Below, piece after piece: positions 45,362-54,272 of a DNA stretch of 64,000 nucleotides. The DNA is taken from contig NZ_JAVJQO010000006.1 in NCBI RefSeq assembly GCF_040218225.1, positions 248,001-312,000 on the forward strand. The letters are read 5' to 3'. Source of the stretch: Gracilimonas sp. (GTDB lineage Bacteria; Bacteroidota; Rhodothermia; Balneolales; Balneolaceae). Below the pieces are notes generated by a model. That model was given only the letters and a program-made list of their open reading frames with translations, made no database searches and was not told where the DNA came from. How positions within the stretch are numbered: position 1 is the first letter of the stretch; each line of letters opens with the position of its first letter. The translations under genes were made by a program, and so were the position numbers.

Positions 45362-45618
45362 ATGATTTGTTCACAAACAAACAAGATAAACATAGAAGAA
45401 ACTGATATTTCAGTTGTCAAGATTGTCTTGACAAAGGAGATAGTTGGGTTCAGCTTAGATTATGTATGGTTTGTGGTTATGTTGGTTGTTGTAATTCTTC
45501 AAAGAACAAACATTCCTTCAAGCATCATCATAGAAGTAAACACCCTTTAGTTAAATCACTTAAATTTAACGAAAACTGGATGTATTGCTACATAGATAAC
45601 ATTTATCTAGATATTTAA
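45362..45618 (+). pseudogene. UBP-type zinc-finger protein, broken reading frame
   Basis: The C-terminal part is a clear ZnF-UBP: CQDCLDKGDSWVQLRLC, CGYVGCC, HHHRSKHPL and MYCYIDN, ending at TAA 45616-45618. It has no start in its own frame after an in-frame TGA at 45403-45405. A plausible N-terminus (MICSQTNKINIEETDIS from ATG 45362) is in another frame, so a one-base shift near 45410 is likely. UBP proteins of this kind often sit beside CPA2 antiporters, which fits the gene upstream. Confidence 0.72.
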
Positions 45619-45825
45619 AATATCGGGTGGATTATGCAGACTTTTAAATGTTTGACATGAGTAACCATGTAATTCTTTTTTCATGAAATCAGTTTATGCA
45701 CTTTTTTGCAAAAGCTATCCACTATTACGGTGTATTCTTTTTCTAAATAAAGTTCGCTTTTCCTCTAAATTTGTGCGTAGCACACCTTCGTTTAATTCCA
45801 TAACATTCCCGAAAATGGAGTAGTT

Positions 45826-46065
45826 ATGGAAGAGTTATGTCTTAAACATATTTATAGATTAGAGCATATCCCCAAGCGATGTGCTCCTATCAGTGATTCA
45901 GATGTCACATTAGAATTGGCTGAAAAATGCCAAAAGATAGTTGCGAAGCTAGTTGTAGAAGAAGGCGAAAAATACTTACCACTTTTTGAAAGAGTGAACC
46001 ACGAATTTGAATCCCTGAAAAAACAAAAAAGTCTTATAAACTTTGCTCACCAAGTAGCTTCTTAA
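45826..46065 (+). CDS. Small helical protein upstream of the second integrase
   Basis: A 79-residue soluble protein, helical and rich in Lys and Glu (LELAEKCQKIVAKLVVEEG, LPLFERVNHEFESL). I have seen similar short proteins (YLPxFERL) beside DUF6538-type integrases in proteobacterial genomes, but no function is known. Its stop is followed at once by the first set of 12-bp iterons. Confidence 0.58.
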   Translation: MEELCLKHIYRLEHIPKRCAPISDSDVTLELAEKCQKIVAKLVVEEGEKYLPLFERVNHEFESLKKQKSLINFAHQVAS

Positions 46066-46077
46066 AAAATCAAAAAC

Positions 46078-46110
46078 TGGGTTACAAACTGGGTTACATA
46101 CTGGGATACA
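46078..46110 (+). repeat. Iteron cluster A (three 12-bp repeats)
   Basis: Three head-to-tail copies of TGGGTTACA with 12-base period start at 46078, 46090 and 46102 (the third is TGGGATACA). This is about one helical turn, so a protein would bind one face. They are likely integrase arm-type sites. Confidence 0.75.
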
Positions 46111-46171
46111 AAAATTTCCAACTTCACAAATAACATAATTATTTCAATGCTTTATAATGCTAAAAATTCCA

Positions 46172-46195
46172 GTTTCAATCTCGTACGGGGCACCA
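46172..46195 (+). other. Candidate attachment core between the iteron clusters
   Basis: The segment GTTTCAATCTCGTACGGGGC plus ACCA has the look of a tRNA or tmRNA 3' end (TTCAA loop, then ACCA) but the stems do not pair. It lies midway between two identical iteron clusters, as an attachment core would. No second copy was seen by eye in the window. Confidence 0.3.
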
Positions 46196-46296
46196 TTAAT
46201 TTCAAATTTTCACACATCAAAAAGACCGCAAACCATTGAAATAGATAATTTTTATCATTTCAGTGGACACTAGTGGTGCGTTGTGTATACTCTAAC

Positions 46297-46329
46297 TGGG
46301 TTACAAAATGGGTTACATTTTGGGTTACA
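46297..46329 (+). repeat. Iteron cluster B (three 12-bp repeats)
   Basis: Three TGGGTTACA copies with 12-base period start at 46297, 46309 and 46321, immediately before the integrase ribosome site. They match cluster A in unit, number and period, 219 bases away. Confidence 0.78.
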
Positions 46330-46341
46330 AAGGAGAGTAGA

Positions 46342-47622
46342 ATGCAATACCTGATGAAGCGTGGAAATAGATATTATTATTACAGACGAGTACCGAACGC
46401 CGTTTCGGATCTTGTGGATTCTAAGTTTTTCAAACTCTCCCTAAAAACCGACTCCAAGGAATTAGCAAAAAGGAAATGTGTTCAGGTCAATGCTGAAATT
46501 GAAAGTTACTGGGAGTCTCTTTTGAGTTCAAAAGAAACACATACTAAATCTAAGTTTGATGAAGCCGTAGATGTAGCAAAAATAATTGGCTTTAACTACC
46601 TACCTATTCAACGCCTTTCTTCTGAAGTTTCCAGAAATGAAATATATGAACGTATTCTCTTGGCAGACGAAAATAAAGAGCATCCTATCATTCGGAGTGC
46701 CATTTTAGGTACTGTCGAAGCCCCCGAAATAACGGTTTCAAAAGCTTTGGAAACTTTCTGGACGATATCCAAAGATAAACTCATCAATAAATCTGAGAAA
46801 CAGATTCGTAAGTGGAAGAACCCACGCAAGAAAGCTATCAGGAACTTCATTAACATATGCGATGACTTACCGATTGAGAAAATCGAACGACATCATCTGG
46901 TTAAATTTAAAAACTGGTGGGTAGAACGTATAGAAACTGAAGGGCGAAGTCCAAATACTGTTAATAAGGAGATCATCAACCTAAAGAATATCATCCAATC
47001 AGTTGCTTTACATTATGACCTCAAGCAAGACTTCCAGAAGCTATTTAGAAAATTAACTTTAAAAGAGAGACAAGAACAGCTCCGCAAACCATTTGATAGT
47101 ACCTTTATCAAAGAAGAAATTCTTCACCCGAACGCATTTAGTGATTTAAATGACGAAGCAAAGAATATCGTATTTGCTCTTATAAATACCGGAGCAAGAC
47201 CTTCAGAGATTATTGGACTTTCTGAAGACGATATCAAACTAGATTATGAGATACCTCATGTTTTAATTCGCCCGAATAAGTTTCGTAACCTTAAAACACC
47301 ACAAAGTACACGTGTAATGCCTTTACTGGGTTGTTCTTTGGAAGCTTTAAAAAAATATCCAACTGGATTTTTACGATACCGAGGAAAACCTGACAGCTTT
47401 TCAAGTCTGGTGAACAAATATTTCAGGAATAACGACTTACTCCCATCAAAGAAGCATAGTTTGTATTCACTGAGACATGGCTTTCAGGATCGTTTAACCA
47501 GGTCTAATGTTAATGATCGGATGCAAGCAGAACTAATGGGACATAAGTTTAACCGTCCGCTTTATGGAGATGGGCCTACTTTAGAGCAAAAGCAAAAGTG
47601 CCTTATAAAAATATCGCTATAG
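46342..47622 (+). CDS. Tyrosine recombinase with DUF6538-type N-terminus (second integrase)
   Basis: A 426-residue integrase. I chose ATG 46342, behind the ribosome site AAGGAGAG; the longer frame to 46273 just translates the iterons. The N-terminus MQYLMKRGNRYYYYRRVP is the DUF6538 type, more usual in Proteobacteria than in this lineage. Catalytic residues: Arg in NTGARPSEIIGL, SLRHGF with its His-x-x-Arg-His arrangement, and a late His/Tyr in LMGHKFNRPLYG. It seems complete. It faces the helicase-nuclease operon, with a 55-base gap between the ends. Confidence 0.93.
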   Translation: MQYLMKRGNRYYYYRRVPNAVSDLVDSKFFKLSLKTDSKELAKRKCVQVNAEIESYWESLLSSKETHTKSKFDEAVDVAKIIGFNYLPIQRLSSEVSRNEIYERILLADENKEHPIIRSAILGTVEAPEITVSKALETFWTISKDKLINKSEKQIRKWKNPRKKAIRNFINICDDLPIEKIERHHLVKFKNWWVERIETEGRSPNTVNKEIINLKNIIQSVALHYDLKQDFQKLFRKLTLKERQEQLRKPFDSTFIKEEILHPNAFSDLNDEAKNIVFALINTGARPSEIIGLSEDDIKLDYEIPHVLIRPNKFRNLKTPQSTRVMPLLGCSLEALKKYPTGFLRYRGKPDSFSSLVNKYFRNNDLLPSKKHSLYSLRHGFQDRLTRSNVNDRMQAELMGHKFNRPLYGDGPTLEQKQKCLIKISL

Positions 47623-47677
47623 ATTTTAATCCTACAACTGGTAAAACTATAGCCCTTTTTTGAAGAAACTAATTTTA

Positions 47678-49540
47678 CTATATCAGAATAACTTCTTCGT
47701 CCTCAAACCAACCTTCATTAATAACAAAATCATGAACAGCGTCAGGATTAGCTGTATAAGCTACAACAGCTAAACTTTCCTCAGCTCTACTACAAGTCAC
47801 ATAAAAAAGTCTTCTCGTTCTCTGAATACTGGTCTCCTTTCCTTCTTCACGATTTTTTTTATCTGTTTTTGTCGGCGCTTTAGCTGCGAATAATTTTTCA
47901 TAGCTGAACAGAAATCCTCTAGATTCTTCATCATCCATGATTACCATAACCCTTGGATATTCTAAACCTTTAACACCTTGATGCGTGCCAAATGTAGCTT
48001 CATCATTTATGTATAAATGATATTTCTCAACTTGTGAAAATGGTGCTTCGATTGCTTCCTTGAAAGAAATTATTGTATCAACATTTTCATATTCATCAGC
48101 TACATCATTGCTGTCTAAACTCCAATCTAATGACTTTTCTAAAAGATCTGGGATAGTCAGTAATTCTGACTCCTTTAGTTCTTTAAGTATTTCTGCGATT
48201 ATAGGATCATTATTATTGTCCCATAATCTCAATAATGATTCAGTTTTTTCGTCAACATTTTCCAATAACTCAATTTGCTTATCTTTGTCTTTTAGATTCT
48301 CTTTCGACAAAAAGGGTGAATTCCTTGTAATTATTTTTGAAATCGTAAATTCATCACCTTTCCTATAAGCTACAACTATTGGCAATATTACATTGGTTAA
48401 GAATCTCATCTCAGGCATTGATCCATCAAGTAAACTCGTTGAAAGTCGGGAGTTCTTATATAATGGCTCGAATAGTTCTAAAAAACCCATTCTACTTGCT
48501 GCCATATGATGTTCTAAAATTAATGATTTAACATCTGAACCCTCTCCAAACCACAATTTATCACCCGTTTCTTCGGCCATTCTTTTTCTAATATCTGCTT
48601 CTGTCTTTTCCTTATCATCAGTTCCTTTGACTATAAATAATCTTGCATATCCTTCTGGCTTATCATCTCGTGGCTCTTGTTTATGTTCATCATCATAACT
48701 TCTGATTTTGTTGATCAATCTGATGACTCTCTTGGGTGATCTATGATTTATAACTTTACTAGGCTTTTCCCAATCCTCCGGTAAGTCTCTTCCTAGGTTT
48801 TCTTTACCATCGGCGTAAATTCGTTGCATCATATCTCCAAAAAGCCCTAGAGAAAACTTCTCTTTTTTTTCTTGTTGGACTTCAAATAAGGCGTTTATTA
48901 GATGCTTATTGGTATCCTGACTCTCATCAATTAACAGGATTGGAAATTTTTGAACTAAAATTTCCTTCATAGTGTCATTTTCAGATAGAAAATCTGAGCA
49001 CATTAAAATCACTTCACTATGATTGACTGATTCTCTTGAGTAATTATCTCCATTCGGGTTGTAGGTAAACTTTCTAATATGAGATAAATTTTCCAGTCTT
49101 TTACTTTTGGATTCTAATTTCTTGATTCTATTAGCATGTGCTTGAGTACCTGCCCGGCCATTTTTATGCTTCTCTTCAATCTCATGTATTCTTTTTTTTG
49201 TATCTGTTTCAAGCCAATCTCGCATATCATCTTGGTAAGGCTTGATTAGCTCCCAAGAAAAGCTGTGAATAGTTCGAACAAAAAATAGATTATCATGTTC
49301 AAGACGGGCTATGATTTCATCACAAGCGGCATTTGTATAGGTAATAACCGCTACTCTTTGGCCTCTTAAAGAAAGCTTTTTTTTAGACTCTTCTTTTATC
49401 TTTTTTAGGACATTTACTAGCGACCTTGTCTTACCAGACCCAGCACCGGAAAAAAGAAAAAAGCTTTTTGGTGCATTGAGATTCAAAAAACCATATAACT
49501 CTTTATCTAACTTTGGAATATCTTCTTTAATCGTTTTCAT
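47678..49540 (-). CDS. UvrD/PcrA-like SF1 helicase, partner of the OLD nuclease (GajB-like)
   Basis: A helicase of about 620 residues. Motif I is FSGAGSGKTRSL (about residue 33), then ITYTNAACDEI, motif II LLIDESQDT, GDMMQRIYADG, and the C-terminal motifs THQGVKGLEYPRVMV and RRLFYVTCSRAE. I chose ATG 49540, though 49549 is also possible. It overlaps the OLD gene. In Gabija, the ATPase-nuclease GajA and UvrD-like GajB form one complex that senses nucleotide loss and cuts DNA. This one is longer than the Bacillus cereus GajB (about 494 residues). Confidence 0.85.
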   Translation of the reverse strand: MKTIKEDIPKLDKELYGFLNLNAPKSFFLFSGAGSGKTRSLVNVLKKIKEESKKKLSLRGQRVAVITYTNAACDEIIARLEHDNLFFVRTIHSFSWELIKPYQDDMRDWLETDTKKRIHEIEEKHKNGRAGTQAHANRIKKLESKSKRLENLSHIRKFTYNPNGDNYSRESVNHSEVILMCSDFLSENDTMKEILVQKFPILLIDESQDTNKHLINALFEVQQEKKEKFSLGLFGDMMQRIYADGKENLGRDLPEDWEKPSKVINHRSPKRVIRLINKIRSYDDEHKQEPRDDKPEGYARLFIVKGTDDKEKTEADIRKRMAEETGDKLWFGEGSDVKSLILEHHMAASRMGFLELFEPLYKNSRLSTSLLDGSMPEMRFLTNVILPIVVAYRKGDEFTISKIITRNSPFLSKENLKDKDKQIELLENVDEKTESLLRLWDNNNDPIIAEILKELKESELLTIPDLLEKSLDWSLDSNDVADEYENVDTIISFKEAIEAPFSQVEKYHLYINDEATFGTHQGVKGLEYPRVMVIMDDEESRGFLFSYEKLFAAKAPTKTDKKNREEGKETSIQRTRRLFYVTCSRAEESLAVVAYTANPDAVHDFVINEGWFEDEEVILI

Positions 49541-51755
49541 CGGCCCCATCTGCTATTACTTTGTCAGTCATAAATTTCTGATTATTCAATTCCTCTTCAA
49601 GCCACTTCAATCCAACTTTGATGTACTCAGGAACCCTCAGTTCCGATGGGTCTTTCAAAAAAAGCAGATCAAGAGCTAACTTAGCTTTTTGCCCTTTTCG
49701 TAAGTCTTTAAACAATTGTGTCGCACATTCTTCCAAATCATCTAACTTAAAAGCTTCTTTAAATTTTGTAATTAGACCAACTCCATCCAGTGAATTGAAT
49801 AAATCAATATTTTCATAGGCTAAAGCATCTTCGAAAGTATAGGGAACCACTTTTTGAGCATCTTCATTTAATTTGATACTTACAGGTACCTGAAAAGCAG
49901 CCATGATTTTTTTATCATCAGATAGTTTAGCTTCTTGTTCAAGTTCAATCAAATCATCAAGTCCTTCTTTTTTTGGCAGCCAATCTTTAATGGTTTTATT
50001 ACCTGTTATCTGACCGTCACCTACTTTTGGGACAACAGCACTTCCATCTTTAGAGGCATCCAAATCTGTAATAATCAATGTTATTATCCCGAGATTTTCT
50101 ATAAGAGGTCTCAGTCTGTGGGCATGACTTCCACCAATTTCTAACAATGAAATATAGCTAGTATTCAAGTTTGGGAAATTTTGTTCAATAAAGTGTGGCA
50201 GAAGCATTTTCTCAGCAGACCCCTCAACCATTATGACGGCATCCGCAAAAAACAAATCACAATGTGTAGTCTTTAAATACCTAACAGCAAATTTTCTTGT
50301 TTCGTCTTCAGTTCCAAATGCCCTTGAAATATCAATTACGACTGAAGTAGGAACTGATTTTTCATCTTTAGCAAGTATTCTTTTAAAATATCTCAGTGCT
50401 CCAAAATCACTTTCATGAGCAATATGGTTTGAGTGAGTGCTGACAATTAATTGAGTTGAAAACTGTGTTTTTTTACCCAAATTCTCATCATTTCGGAGCA
50501 CCTCAAAAGCCTTCCTTATAAAGACTTGCTGAACCTGGGCATGAAGGTGAGCTTCAGGCTCTTCAACTAAGACTAAATGTAATGGTTCATAGGTTATTTC
50601 ATCTGCAGTATCAAACTCTGTAGTCTCTGCTTTACCGGTTTTCATCCATTCGTCTCTAAAACGTATGAGTTTAAATACCATCGAAATAAGATTCTGGTAA
50701 CCTAACCCATTGTAGACTTCTGGTAAACTAAGAGGATCATCATCTTGTTCCCCCTCTTTAAGCAAACTAAATTGTACAGCAGAATTATGATCTAAAGAAT
50801 CAATTGGTTTTATCAGAGTAGATATAGTAATACTTGGGTTCCCGAAACCTGGATAATTTAATCCTTCTAGTTCATCAAGGGATTTGTGAAAGCTAGTTTT
50901 AAGAGTTTCATCAAAAACATCTTTAGCTTCTTCAATAGCTTCCAAGGCTTTAAGATCTGATTCTGTTGGTTGATCAGTAGGGTTTAAATGTTTTGAAAAA
51001 TAATCCCGTAATTGTTTGGAAAGACTCCCATAATTTGCAAAAGTATCATTAGGGTCGGAAAATCCTCTTTGAGCATTGACTATATCAATCTTAATCAAAC
51101 CATGAAAAGGATTTCCCTCTATTGGTTCCATATCCTCTTGAATTGATTGTAACTGAGCTACTCCTTGATCCGGTTCCTCAATAGCACCAGGATTTAGTTT
51201 ATAGGCTTTTATGGTAAATAGACTTTCAAATTTTTTCTTTTCCAAAAAATCCCACATTGAATACGGCCATAGTTTCAACTTTTTCTGCGAAGCCTCTTTA
51301 GTCTCTTTAGCTTTTAGATAATTAGAACGAAAGTCTTTGAAGAACTTTTCCAGATCTTTTGGCTCATAAATTAATCTAACTCCTAATAGTCCACCTCTCC
51401 ATTTCAATGTGGGAATCAATTCATTGACATGATGGATTTCATCGTCTTCAACATGTAACCAGATATCCATTTTAGGGAGTAGATTTCGCCATTTATCTAT
51501 CGATAAATTTGGCTCATCTTCCTCATCTTGTTTTACCCAAGAATTTCCAATTGCATTGATTTCACCCCAATTGCTTAGTGTAATATCTTTCGTTTTAAAT
51601 CTAGATTTATCTTTTAAAAAAGTTATTAGTGCATCCATAGCTGATGTCTTACCGCTATTATTTGCACCAACAAAAATTGTTTCTTTTTCGGAAAAGCTAA
51701 TTCTGCACGATTTTAACTTTCTGAAATTCTCAATCTCTAGAAATTCTATTCGCAT
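49527..51755 (-). CDS. OLD-family ATPase/TOPRIM nuclease (GajA-like)
   Basis: A 742-residue overcoming-lysogenisation-defect nuclease. The ABC-type ATPase comes first: Walker A GANNSGKTSAMD near residue 33, signature/Walker B LVLVEEPEAHLH near residue 402 and the H-loop VSTHSN. The TOPRIM nuclease follows: MVEGSAEKMLL with the catalytic Glu near residue 510 and TDLDASKDG near 565. OLD proteins paired with a UvrD helicase are class 2 OLDs, which include Gabija GajA (about 578 residues), so this is larger. Its ATG overlaps the AlpA-like gene by 10 bases. Confidence 0.88.
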   Translation of the reverse strand: MRIEFLEIENFRKLKSCRISFSEKETIFVGANNSGKTSAMDALITFLKDKSRFKTKDITLSNWGEINAIGNSWVKQDEEDEPNLSIDKWRNLLPKMDIWLHVEDDEIHHVNELIPTLKWRGGLLGVRLIYEPKDLEKFFKDFRSNYLKAKETKEASQKKLKLWPYSMWDFLEKKKFESLFTIKAYKLNPGAIEEPDQGVAQLQSIQEDMEPIEGNPFHGLIKIDIVNAQRGFSDPNDTFANYGSLSKQLRDYFSKHLNPTDQPTESDLKALEAIEEAKDVFDETLKTSFHKSLDELEGLNYPGFGNPSITISTLIKPIDSLDHNSAVQFSLLKEGEQDDDPLSLPEVYNGLGYQNLISMVFKLIRFRDEWMKTGKAETTEFDTADEITYEPLHLVLVEEPEAHLHAQVQQVFIRKAFEVLRNDENLGKKTQFSTQLIVSTHSNHIAHESDFGALRYFKRILAKDEKSVPTSVVIDISRAFGTEDETRKFAVRYLKTTHCDLFFADAVIMVEGSAEKMLLPHFIEQNFPNLNTSYISLLEIGGSHAHRLRPLIENLGIITLIITDLDASKDGSAVVPKVGDGQITGNKTIKDWLPKKEGLDDLIELEQEAKLSDDKKIMAAFQVPVSIKLNEDAQKVVPYTFEDALAYENIDLFNSLDGVGLITKFKEAFKLDDLEECATQLFKDLRKGQKAKLALDLLFLKDPSELRVPEYIKVGLKWLEEELNNQKFMTDKVIADGADEND

Positions 51756-52042
51756 TTTTTATAAGCCTTATTATCTAGTTTGTCTCTTTTTTTGTATGTA
51801 GTTGGGGATTTCAACCACTTAATAATATCCTCTACCCGATAAGCTTTTCTTCTTTCAGAAGACGTTAACTCTACCGGCTCTGGAAATTGCCCCTTTCGTC
51901 TTTGACGATATTGAGTCGTCTTATCCAGTGTAGTTATTATCTCAGCATCTTCAATCGATATAAAGCCGTTGATCTGAATCATTAATTCTGCTAGTGGTGA
52001 TGATTCACTATTACCCAACAATTCAATGTTGTCATCTTCCAT
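51746..52042 (-). CDS. AlpA-like DNA-binding protein, first gene of the nuclease-helicase operon
   Basis: A 98-residue small regulator with an excisionase/AlpA pattern: SIEDAEIITTLDKTTQYRQRRKGQFPEPVEL, with RRKGQFPEPV the hallmark, then AYRVEDIIKWLK. In P4-like satellites, AlpA activates the integrase or acts in excision. Here it is placed as the operon head of the defence pair, so it may control both mobility and immunity. It starts with the ribosome site AAGGAGA upstream. Confidence 0.83.
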   Translation of the reverse strand: MEDDNIELLGNSESSPLAELMIQINGFISIEDAEIITTLDKTTQYRQRRKGQFPEPVELTSSERRKAYRVEDIIKWLKSPTTYKKRDKLDNKAYKKCE

Positions 52043-52205
52043 GTATTTTCTCCTTTAAATTGCTAAAAGACACATGGATGGTATTAAATACTCAAGCGGT
52101 TTGACACGCACAATACTAAATATTTTCTCTTACTTCATGTCGAATTTTTACAAAGCATGACGATACCTATTCTACTATAATTATGCTTCTGCTAGAGATT
52201 ATTCT

Positions 52206-52820
52206 ATGAACACGATACACTTTTGGGAAACTTTTGTACTATTGATTGGACTGCACTTTAGTGCCGGACCTGCCAATATTTTGATGGCCACTAGCGTCAC
52301 CCGACAAGGCATTAAAGGCACATTGCCTGTTTTTCTTGGCCTATGGGTTCCCATTATTATATATACCCTGTTGACAGGGTTTGTATTAAAAGAATTCATA
52401 AAAGAGTTTATCCTTTATATAAACCTTGTCTCAATTTTGGGGGCTGTTTATATAATTTATCTGAGTTATAAGCTTTTCACTTCACCGATTGAAGGCGATA
52501 AAGCAACTAAAAATGAAAACCATTTCACATTCAAAGATGGTTTTATTTTAAATGCACTCAATGGAAAGTTATTTGTCTCTTTGGCTTTGGTATTTTCTGT
52601 TGGTCTTACCACAGAATCCTCGTCAACCGGGGTGATAATTATTATTGCAACCTTTATTGTATTAGGACTTTTAGCAAATGCTAGCTGGGGAGTTGGTGGT
52701 AAGTTATTATCAACCGTTGCAGGTAATCACCACCAGCAGAAGCTCAACATCATATACAGTCTACTTTTACTTGGTGTTGGACTCTGGATATTATTTGATG
52801 TTTTAATGATTATTATTTGA
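52206..52820 (+). CDS. LysE-family exporter
   Basis: A 204-residue inner-membrane exporter for amino acids or analogues, with five to six hydrophobic segments. The signature at the start is FSAGPANILMATSVTRQGIKG (about residues 20-40), typical of the RhtB/LysE group. It begins the rightward run LysE-Nudix-esterase-GIY-YIG with gaps of 4, 2 and 6 bases. Confidence 0.9.
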   Translation: MNTIHFWETFVLLIGLHFSAGPANILMATSVTRQGIKGTLPVFLGLWVPIIIYTLLTGFVLKEFIKEFILYINLVSILGAVYIIYLSYKLFTSPIEGDKATKNENHFTFKDGFILNALNGKLFVSLALVFSVGLTTESSSTGVIIIIATFIVLGLLANASWGVGGKLLSTVAGNHHQQKLNIIYSLLLLGVGLWILFDVLMIII

Positions 52821-52824
52821 TTAC

Positions 52825-53337
52825 ATGAACTTTTTTGAAAAAAAACTATTAGCCTCCGGATTTAAGCACATTTCTGTGAATTGCGTAATAGAGTATAATT
52901 CCAAGTTATTACTTATAGAAAGGGCTAATAATCCACACAGGGGTAAATTCTGTCCAATTGGAGGAAAGTTAAATGCTTATGAGGCTCCTAGTGAAGGTTT
53001 AATACGTGAAGTTAACGAAGAAACAGGCATAAATTTAAAATCTTTCAAGCTATTCGGAATTATGGTCGAAAGTTCCCCTAATGAACACAATTGGGTTAAT
53101 TTTATATACTATTCGTCTTTTAAAAGCCTACCCGAATTAGAAACCATGAATACAATCGAAGGTAGACTCAATTGGGTAAGTTGGTATGATTTAGAAAATA
53201 TACCTCTACCAGAAACTGATATTCATATATATAGAAATATAAGAAGGGGCCAACCATTTATTTTTGATGTCAGCTTTGATGCGAACAACAAAATAAAAAA
53301 AATGGGAAATGTTCTTATGGAACAAATTGAAGTTTAA
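52825..53337 (+). CDS. Nudix hydrolase (GDP-mannose mannosyl hydrolase-like)
   Basis: A 170-residue Nudix enzyme with an intact box: G-x5-E-x7-REVNEETGI in GGKLNAYEAPSEGLIREV (about residue 48). The N-terminal strand and the C-terminal WVSWYDLENIPLP are as in small Nudix proteins. It can hydrolyse a nucleoside diphosphate linked to another group. It is in contrast to the degenerate Nudix at 27269-27751. Confidence 0.9.
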   Translation: MNFFEKKLLASGFKHISVNCVIEYNSKLLLIERANNPHRGKFCPIGGKLNAYEAPSEGLIREVNEETGINLKSFKLFGIMVESSPNEHNWVNFIYYSSFKSLPELETMNTIEGRLNWVSWYDLENIPLPETDIHIYRNIRRGQPFIFDVSFDANNKIKKMGNVLMEQIEV

Positions 53338-53339
53338 AT

Positions 53340-54266
53340 ATGGAAGAGATTGACGAAAAATTAAGGTATTTGATAAACACTACGAACAATAATAGTACCG
53401 GTTTTGATGTAAATAGTATTCGGCTTTATGATGATCAAATTAAAGAACTTCAAATCCGGCAAAGTGAGATCCCAGATGTTATACAATTTGAAGTGACAAT
53501 ACCTGGCTTTAAACCTTCACTTACTCTATATCGACCAAGCCACATCGCCCCACCACTATCAACTTTGTTGTATATGCCCGGTGGTGGATTTGTTATTGAT
53601 GCTAAAAACTACGCATCACCGCTTTCATTACTTTCAAAGCAATCAGGATTCCAAATTTGTGTGATTAATTATCCTTTAGCGCCGGAAAATAAATTTCCAA
53701 CAGCTCATGATCATTGCATTGAAATAACTAAAAAGATACTCGATAATCCGTCCCTTATTGGTGCTTCGGAAACTAAATTATCGATTGCCGGTGATAGCTC
53801 GGGTGGCAATATTGTTGCTATTATCCTAAATGAATTAACCTCTGATTATATAGAGAAAATCAACAGTCAGACACTCATTTACCCAATGCTTGATGCTACA
53901 TTGTCTCATGACTCAATTAGCATTTATGGGAAAGGATTTGGATTTACGAAAGAAAAAATTGAGTGGTATTTTTCTCAATACCTGGAAAAGAATTCTAACT
54001 TGAAAGATCCTAAAGTATCGCCTTTTTTTACACCAAAATTACGAAGTGATATGCCGCCAACTTTCATTGCTTCGGCATCCCATGATCCATTAATTGATGA
54101 AGCTCTGGCGTATGGTGAAAAATTTAAAGTTAAATCATTACCTGTGGAAACTAAGATTTATCCCGGTGTGATCCATGGCTTTTTCCAGATGACAGCACTT
54201 TTGAGCCAGAGTCAAAAGCTTATTGAAGATATTTCAACATTCATAACTACTCATAACTCTAAATAA
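53340..54266 (+). CDS. Alpha/beta hydrolase of the HSL (hormone-sensitive lipase) type
   Basis: A 308-residue esterase. The oxyanion-hole motif is YMPGGGFVID (HGGG variant, with PGGG), the nucleophile is GDSSGGN near residue 160, and Asp and His follow in HDPLIDEAL and GVIHGFFQM. No signal peptide, so it is cytosolic. The His of HGGG is replaced by Pro, which is unusual for the family. It is in the LysE run. Confidence 0.9.
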   Translation: MEEIDEKLRYLINTTNNNSTGFDVNSIRLYDDQIKELQIRQSEIPDVIQFEVTIPGFKPSLTLYRPSHIAPPLSTLLYMPGGGFVIDAKNYASPLSLLSKQSGFQICVINYPLAPENKFPTAHDHCIEITKKILDNPSLIGASETKLSIAGDSSGGNIVAIILNELTSDYIEKINSQTLIYPMLDATLSHDSISIYGKGFGFTKEKIEWYFSQYLEKNSNLKDPKVSPFFTPKLRSDMPPTFIASASHDPLIDEALAYGEKFKVKSLPVETKIYPGVIHGFFQMTALLSQSQKLIEDISTFITTHNSK

Positions 54267-54272
54267 ATAATT

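Noticed and set aside
46172-46195. A complete tRNA or tmRNA gene
   Set aside because: Only a 3'-end-like string is present; the T-arm and acceptor strands have no pairing partners.
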